Positions 48,672 through 52,722 of a DNA stretch of 52,722 nt are shown here, one piece after another. The stretch lies in NCBI GenBank assembly GCA_018883065.1, contig VEQT01000012.1, positions 1 to 52,722 on the forward strand, written 5' to 3'. The translations under genes were made by a program, and so were the position numbers. Position 1 is the first letter of the stretch, and each line of letters opens with the position of its first letter. Under the pieces are notes generated by a model, which saw only the letters and a list, made by a program, of their open reading frames with translations, was not told the origin of the DNA and searched no databases. The DNA is from Flavobacterium sp. (GTDB lineage: Bacteria > Bacteroidota > Bacteroidia > Flavobacteriales > Flavobacteriaceae).

Positions 48672-49397
48672 CTAACTTCTTTTGAACTCACTAAGCACAA
48701 TTGCTGTAGCCGTAGCTACGTTTAGGCTTTCGGTTTGTTGAAGCGTACCAAACTTGGGTATGGAAATACGTTTGGTTATCATTTCGCTGATTTCTGCAGA
48801 AATACCGTTGGCTTCATTGCCCATAACTATAATTCCTGAATCTGGTAAAGTGCTATCGTAAATGGATTTTCCATCCATAAAAGTTCCAAATACCGGTAAA
48901 TGAGTTGAAGCAATAAGGCTTGGCAAATCGAGGTAATGTACAGCTACCCGAGCAATTGATCCCATTGTAGCTTGCACCACTTTTGGATTGTACACATCAA
49001 CTGTCTCAGCTGAACAAAAGAGTTGTTCTATACCAAACCAATCGCATAATCTGATGATGGTTCCTAAATTGCCTGGATCGCGCACATCATCAAGGGCTAC
49101 AATTAATCCTCGCTCATGCCTTTGTTTGGTTTGCGGTATTTTAAACACTGCCAAGCACGTATTGGCTGAACTCAAAGCAGACATTTTTTGGAGTTCGGTA
49201 GCCGAAACGTAGGTTACATTGCTAGCGTATTCTTCGGGAAAAACGGGTGCTGTGGCAAATAAATATACTGGCTCAAATGAAGCATTTAACAATTCTTGAA
49301 TACATTTAATTCCTTCAGAAACAAATAGTTGCTCCTTAATTCGGTGCTTTTTTTGTTGTAAACTACTGATTAATTTTATTTGGTTTTTACTAACCAT
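48672..49397 (-). CDS. SpoU-family (TrmH-like) RNA methyltransferase
   Basis: 241 aa from the ATG at 49397; the frame extends to 49592, but those codons overlap tamL on the other strand. The N-terminal substrate-binding domain (KNQIKLISSLQQKKHRIKEQ) precedes a SpoU knot: motif 1 LDDVRDPGNLGTIIRLCDWF, motif 2 VMGNEANGIS, motif 3 QTESLNVATATAIVLSE. It methylates 2'-OH of tRNA or rRNA; the target is not determined. It diverges from tamL with a gap of a few bases. Confidence 0.93.
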   Translation of the reverse strand: MVSKNQIKLISSLQQKKHRIKEQLFVSEGIKCIQELLNASFEPVYLFATAPVFPEEYASNVTYVSATELQKMSALSSANTCLAVFKIPQTKQRHERGLIVALDDVRDPGNLGTIIRLCDWFGIEQLFCSAETVDVYNPKVVQATMGSIARVAVHYLDLPSLIASTHLPVFGTFMDGKSIYDSTLPDSGIIVMGNEANGISAEISEMITKRISIPKFGTLQQTESLNVATATAIVLSEFKRS

Positions 49398-49404
49398 AGA
49401 AATA

Positions 49405-51993
49405 ATGTACTTTTGGATTAAATTACAACTCCCTTTGAGAAATACTACCGCAAAAATATCATTATTTATTCTAATCGTGGGTGTCATTTCTGCCTGCAAC
49501 ACAGTAAAGCGGGTTCCACAAGGCAAAAAGTTACTTACAAAAAACACTGTATTGGTAAACGGCATTCCTGAAAAGTCTGAATTGATTACCAATTTATTGT
49601 ATCAAAAACCCAATTCGGCATTAGCCGGCTACCATTTACGGCTCAATTTATACAACTTGGCTCAACTAAATCACGACTCCATTTACCAAGCCAAATACAT
49701 TAAAAATCCGGCCAAATACAAACGACAATCCAAATGGCTATCTGCCAAACAAGTAAATCGCATGGGTCAATCTTTTTGGTATGCGGGTATACATAACTTT
49801 TTGCGAGACAATGGCGAACCACCCACAATTATTGATGAAAAAAGTGCTCAAAAATCAGCTAATCGCTTGCAATCCTATTATTTTAACCTGGGGTATTTTG
49901 ATGTAAAAACTGGATTTACTGTAGATTCTGTAGGGCCCAAAAAAGCTAAAATTAAGTACACCGTTACTACCGGAAAACCATATATGATTGACAGTTTAGC
50001 TCTTGCTATTACAAGTCCCGCATTGGATTCATTATATAGACTAAAAAAAGAAATGTCTTTGGTAAAAACCAAGCAGGTGTATACAACCGCCAATTTAGAA
50101 AATGAACGCAGTAGAATTACCAACTACTTTCGCAACAACGGAGCCTACCAGTTTCAACAGAATTACATTTCATATGACATTGACACCATCAACACAAATA
50201 AAAAAGCCAACTTGACACTTAAAATTGGCGACTACTCCTACCGAGAAAATGACAGCACAAAAACAAAAGCGTTTGGTCTGTACAAAATTAGTGCCGTTAA
50301 CATTTACACCGATTATAAAGCCAGCAAAGCCAATGCCGTACTAAATGATAGTGTAAAAACCACCTTTGGCAATTTTAATTTGTTTAGTGCCAAAGCGCTT
50401 AAATACAAGCCAAAAGCAATCACTGATGCCGTGTTTATCACCAAAGGCAGTTTGTTCTCTGACACAAAATCAACGCTAACAACCCGGTATTTAAACAACC
50501 TTAAAGTATTTAATTACCCCACTATACAATACGAGATTGACAAAAACGACTCCACACAACAAGCTTTGGTTGCAAATATTTACTTAACACAACGGCCTAA
50601 ATTTACCTTTGCCCCGTCGCTTTCGTTAACCCATTCTAACATTCAAGATTTTGGAATTTCAGCAAACACTTCTTTTGCCATTCGAAATGTGTTTAATGGA
50701 GCTGAAACCTTTGAGATTGCTGCACGAGGCAATATAGGATCTTCTAAAGATTTGGCCGCATCAAACGATCGATTTTTTAACGTATTAGAATATGGAGTAG
50801 ACCTTAAATTGAGTTTTCCGCGGATTTTTATCTTTTTCAATCCCGAAAAAATAATCCCAAAAAGTATGATTCCCTCCTCCCAAATGAATCTAGGATTTTC
50901 TAAACAGGAAAATATTGGTTTGGATAAGGAAAATGTGAGTGGATCACTTGCATACAATTGGTCACCCATAAAAAATGCGTCGGTGAAGTTTGATTTATTC
51001 AACATCCAATACATCAAAAACATCAATACGGCAAATTATTTTAACGTATACAATTCATCTTATACTACCTTAAACAACTTGGCCATTCGATACAATGCTG
51101 ATCCTGCCTTCTTTTCGAATGGTAGTCTTAGTATTCCCCAAGGAACAGATGGCTTTATCAATGCGGTATTGGGAGAAAATCCTACGTTAATTCCAACGGA
51201 TGGTGATAAAAAAATAATTAGCAGTATCAACGAACGAAGACGTAGACTTACAGAGAATAACTTTATTTTGGCCTCGAGTTATACCTATTCCAAAACATCA
51301 AAGAGCGACGCAACTGACGAGACATTTCACGGCGTAAAATCGAAGTTAGAATTGGCTGGAAATGTGTTGTCATTACTCACCAAATCATCGGATAAATTTA
51401 TCAATGCAGATGGCAATCGAAACATTTTTGGTGTGGAATTTTCTCAGTATGTAAAGACTGAAGTAGAATACGTAAAACACTGGGATCTGAACCATAAAAA
51501 TATACTGGCCTTTAGGAGTTTTGTGGGGATTGCCATTCCCTATGGAAACTCCAATAATATTCCCTTTTCGCGCAGTTATTTTTCAGGAGGGTCAAATGAC
51601 AACCGGGCGTGGCAATCCTATTCGTTGGGACCCGGAAGAACTTCAGCTGTAAATGATTTTAATGAAGCAAACTTTAAATTGGCTGCCAATTTAGAGCACC
51701 GTTTTAATCTATTTGGACAAGTCAATGGCGCTTTATTTATAGATGCCGGTAACATTTGGAATGTATTCGACAACGTAACCGATGAAAAAGCAATTTTCAA
51801 AGGCATGCAGTCTTTACAAGAAATTGCAGTGGGTTCTGGTTTTGGATTGCGATATGATTTCAATTTTTTTGTAGTGCGTTTGGATTTTGGATTTAAGACC
51901 TATAACCCTGCGGAATTAACTGCAAAAAAGTGGTTTAGAGATTATAATTTCAGTAATGGAGTTGTAAATATTGGAATTAATTACCCATTCTAA
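49405..51993 (+). CDS. tamL: TamL-type BamA/TamA lipoprotein
   Basis: 862 aa. Lipoprotein signal with lipobox ISAC; Cys31 in this numbering. The periplasmic part has POTRA-like segments, for example FNLGYFDVKTGFTVDSV and KIKYTVTTGKPYMIDSL, followed by a C-terminal 16-strand Omp85 barrel with the SYFSGGSNDNRAWQSYSLGPG motif and FGLRYDFNFFVVRLDFGFKT. TamL is the lipidated TamA of Bacteroidota, believed to work with TamB in outer-membrane biogenesis; tamB is not in this window. The start is doubtful: a TAnnTTTG element lies directly after this ATG, and a TTG at 49435 (RNTTAKISLFIL) would give a better lipoprotein signal. Confidence 0.88.
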   Translation: MYFWIKLQLPLRNTTAKISLFILIVGVISACNTVKRVPQGKKLLTKNTVLVNGIPEKSELITNLLYQKPNSALAGYHLRLNLYNLAQLNHDSIYQAKYIKNPAKYKRQSKWLSAKQVNRMGQSFWYAGIHNFLRDNGEPPTIIDEKSAQKSANRLQSYYFNLGYFDVKTGFTVDSVGPKKAKIKYTVTTGKPYMIDSLALAITSPALDSLYRLKKEMSLVKTKQVYTTANLENERSRITNYFRNNGAYQFQQNYISYDIDTINTNKKANLTLKIGDYSYRENDSTKTKAFGLYKISAVNIYTDYKASKANAVLNDSVKTTFGNFNLFSAKALKYKPKAITDAVFITKGSLFSDTKSTLTTRYLNNLKVFNYPTIQYEIDKNDSTQQALVANIYLTQRPKFTFAPSLSLTHSNIQDFGISANTSFAIRNVFNGAETFEIAARGNIGSSKDLAASNDRFFNVLEYGVDLKLSFPRIFIFFNPEKIIPKSMIPSSQMNLGFSKQENIGLDKENVSGSLAYNWSPIKNASVKFDLFNIQYIKNINTANYFNVYNSSYTTLNNLAIRYNADPAFFSNGSLSIPQGTDGFINAVLGENPTLIPTDGDKKIISSINERRRRLTENNFILASSYTYSKTSKSDATDETFHGVKSKLELAGNVLSLLTKSSDKFINADGNRNIFGVEFSQYVKTEVEYVKHWDLNHKNILAFRSFVGIAIPYGNSNNIPFSRSYFSGGSNDNRAWQSYSLGPGRTSAVNDFNEANFKLAANLEHRFNLFGQVNGALFIDAGNIWNVFDNVTDEKAIFKGMQSLQEIAVGSGFGLRYDFNFFVVRLDFGFKTYNPAELTAKKWFRDYNFSNGVVNIGINYPF

Positions 51994-52006
51994 ATGGATT
52001 AATTGT

Positions 52007-52014
52007 TATTTTTG
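52007..52014 (+). promoter_or_regulatory. Candidate -7 promoter element for fbaA
   Basis: TATTTTTG (exact TAnnTTTG), 25 bp upstream of the ATG at 52040 and 13 bp after the tamL stop. No -33 match was seen. Confidence 0.5.
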
Positions 52015-52039
52015 CCCCTCAATTTTTAACTCAAAAAAC

Positions 52040-52722
52040 ATGGCCCATACTATTAAACCTGGTGTTGCTACAGGTGATCAAGTACAAGAAATTTTCCGTT
52101 ATGCCAAGGAAAAAGGATTCGCTTTACCCGCAGTAAATGTTACTGGATCAAGTACAATTAATGGCGTACTAGAAACTGCTGCAAAACTCAATGCACCCGT
52201 AATTCTTCAGTTTTCAAATGGAGGTGCTATTTTTAATGCAGGAAAAGGCTTGTCAAACGAGAACCAAAAAGCGGCTATTGCTGGAGGAATTGCTGGTGCC
52301 AAACACATACACGCTTTGGCTGAAGCCTATGGCGCAACCGTAATTCTTCACACCGATCACTGCGCCAAAAACTTATTGCCTTGGATAGACGGATTACTTG
52401 ACGCCAGCGAAGTACATTTTGCTGCTACTGGAAAGCCTTTGTTTAGTTCACACATGATTGATTTGTCAGAGGAACCGCTTCATGAAAACATTGAAATTTG
52501 TTCAAGCTATTTGGCCCGAATGAGCAAAATGGGTATGACGCTAGAAATTGAATTGGGAATTACAGGAGGCGAAGAAGATGGGGTAGATAATTCCGATGTG
52601 GACAGCTCAAAATTGTATACTCAACCAGAAGAGGTGGCTTACGCCTATGAAGAATTAATGAAAGTAAGTCCTCGATTTACAATTGCCGCCGCGTTTGGAA
52701 ATGTGCACGGCGTATACAAACC
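52040..52722 (+). CDS. fbaA: Class II fructose-bisphosphate aldolase (C-terminus outside window)
   Basis: About 227 codons are visible, open at the right edge. Zn-dependent cleavage of fructose 1,6-bisphosphate to DHAP and GAP. Motifs: AKEKGFALPAVNVTGSST, the Zn-binding HTDHC (His104, Asp106, His107), FSSHMIDLSEEPLHENI, LEIELGITGGEEDGVDN, AFGNVHGVYK. It is the FbaA (class IIA) type by its NVTGSSTIN and GGEEDGVD features. Independent promoter expected. Confidence 0.93.
   Translation, partial: MAHTIKPGVATGDQVQEIFRYAKEKGFALPAVNVTGSSTINGVLETAAKLNAPVILQFSNGGAIFNAGKGLSNENQKAAIAGGIAGAKHIHALAEAYGATVILHTDHCAKNLLPWIDGLLDASEVHFAATGKPLFSSHMIDLSEEPLHENIEICSSYLARMSKMGMTLEIELGITGGEEDGVDNSDVDSSKLYTQPEEVAYAYEELMKVSPRFTIAAAFGNVHGVYK

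Overview
The window comes from a member of the Bacteroidota, most likely Flavobacteriaceae. The signs are an AT-rich genome, the phylum promoter element TAnnTTTG upstream of many genes, genes for gliding and type IX secretion (gldA, a porT homologue, two proteins with C-terminal sorting domains), GLPGLI, DUF5686 and lipidated TamA-like (TamL) proteins, a split methionine synthase and a class II FbaA. It is mostly chromosomal housekeeping DNA. No IS element, integrase, CRISPR array, rRNA or tRNA gene was seen.

Layout. 1-5.2 kb (minus): an operon exbB - exbD - exbD - tonB - small membrane protein - PstS-like lipoprotein - TPR protein, the last cut by the window edge. 5.4-10.6 kb (minus): kynurenine genes kynU and kmo with a penicillin-acylase-family gene between them. 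10.6-14 kb: a low-density region with a short sorting-domain protein, a FISUMP protein, a DUF4160/DUF2442 pair and several copies of a palindrome-rich non-coding repeat plus 8-bp tandem arrays. 14-19.3 kb (minus): queA under its own promoter, then aroA, a MazG-like pyrophosphohydrolase, dtd, rsgA and a DAHP synthase/chorismate mutase fusion, mostly joined by TAATG overlaps. 19.4-22.2 kb: gldA (plus), a DUF2807 lipoprotein and a PagL-like lipid A deacylase (minus).

22.2-29.8 kb is a methionine/SAM block. A split methionine synthase and metF (minus) lie behind a SAM-I (S-box) riboswitch. About 1.3 kb away metK (plus) lies behind a candidate SAM-II-type riboswitch whose conserved core also forms one arm of a terminator-like hairpin. 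Two different SAM-sensing RNAs would therefore control methionine synthesis and SAM synthesis next to each other. A secreted choice-of-anchor-J protein sits between them. Three 7-bp micro-arrays lie in the met operon, two of them at its gene junctions.

29.8-43 kb: a TonB-receptor-like outer membrane protein and a GLPGLI protein, a hypothetical exported protein, a deoxynucleoside kinase, cutC, a glycosylasparaginase-family enzyme, a membrane pyrophosphatase with an unusual Cys-rich C-terminal tail, a DUF5686 protein and pdhB. 43.2-52.7 kb: etfBA, a DUF151 nuclease, thyA, folA, ubiE/menG, porT, a SpoU-type RNA methyltransferase, tamL and the 5' part of fbaA.

No wholly new multi-gene system is evident. 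The most interesting signals are in RNA and non-coding DNA: the two SAM riboswitches and the metK expression platform, a perfect 14-bp hairpin inside the start of a small gene directly after tonB, and the repeat families. The Cys-rich extension of the pyrophosphatase is the main protein-level oddity. All family calls were made by reading translations, without database searches.
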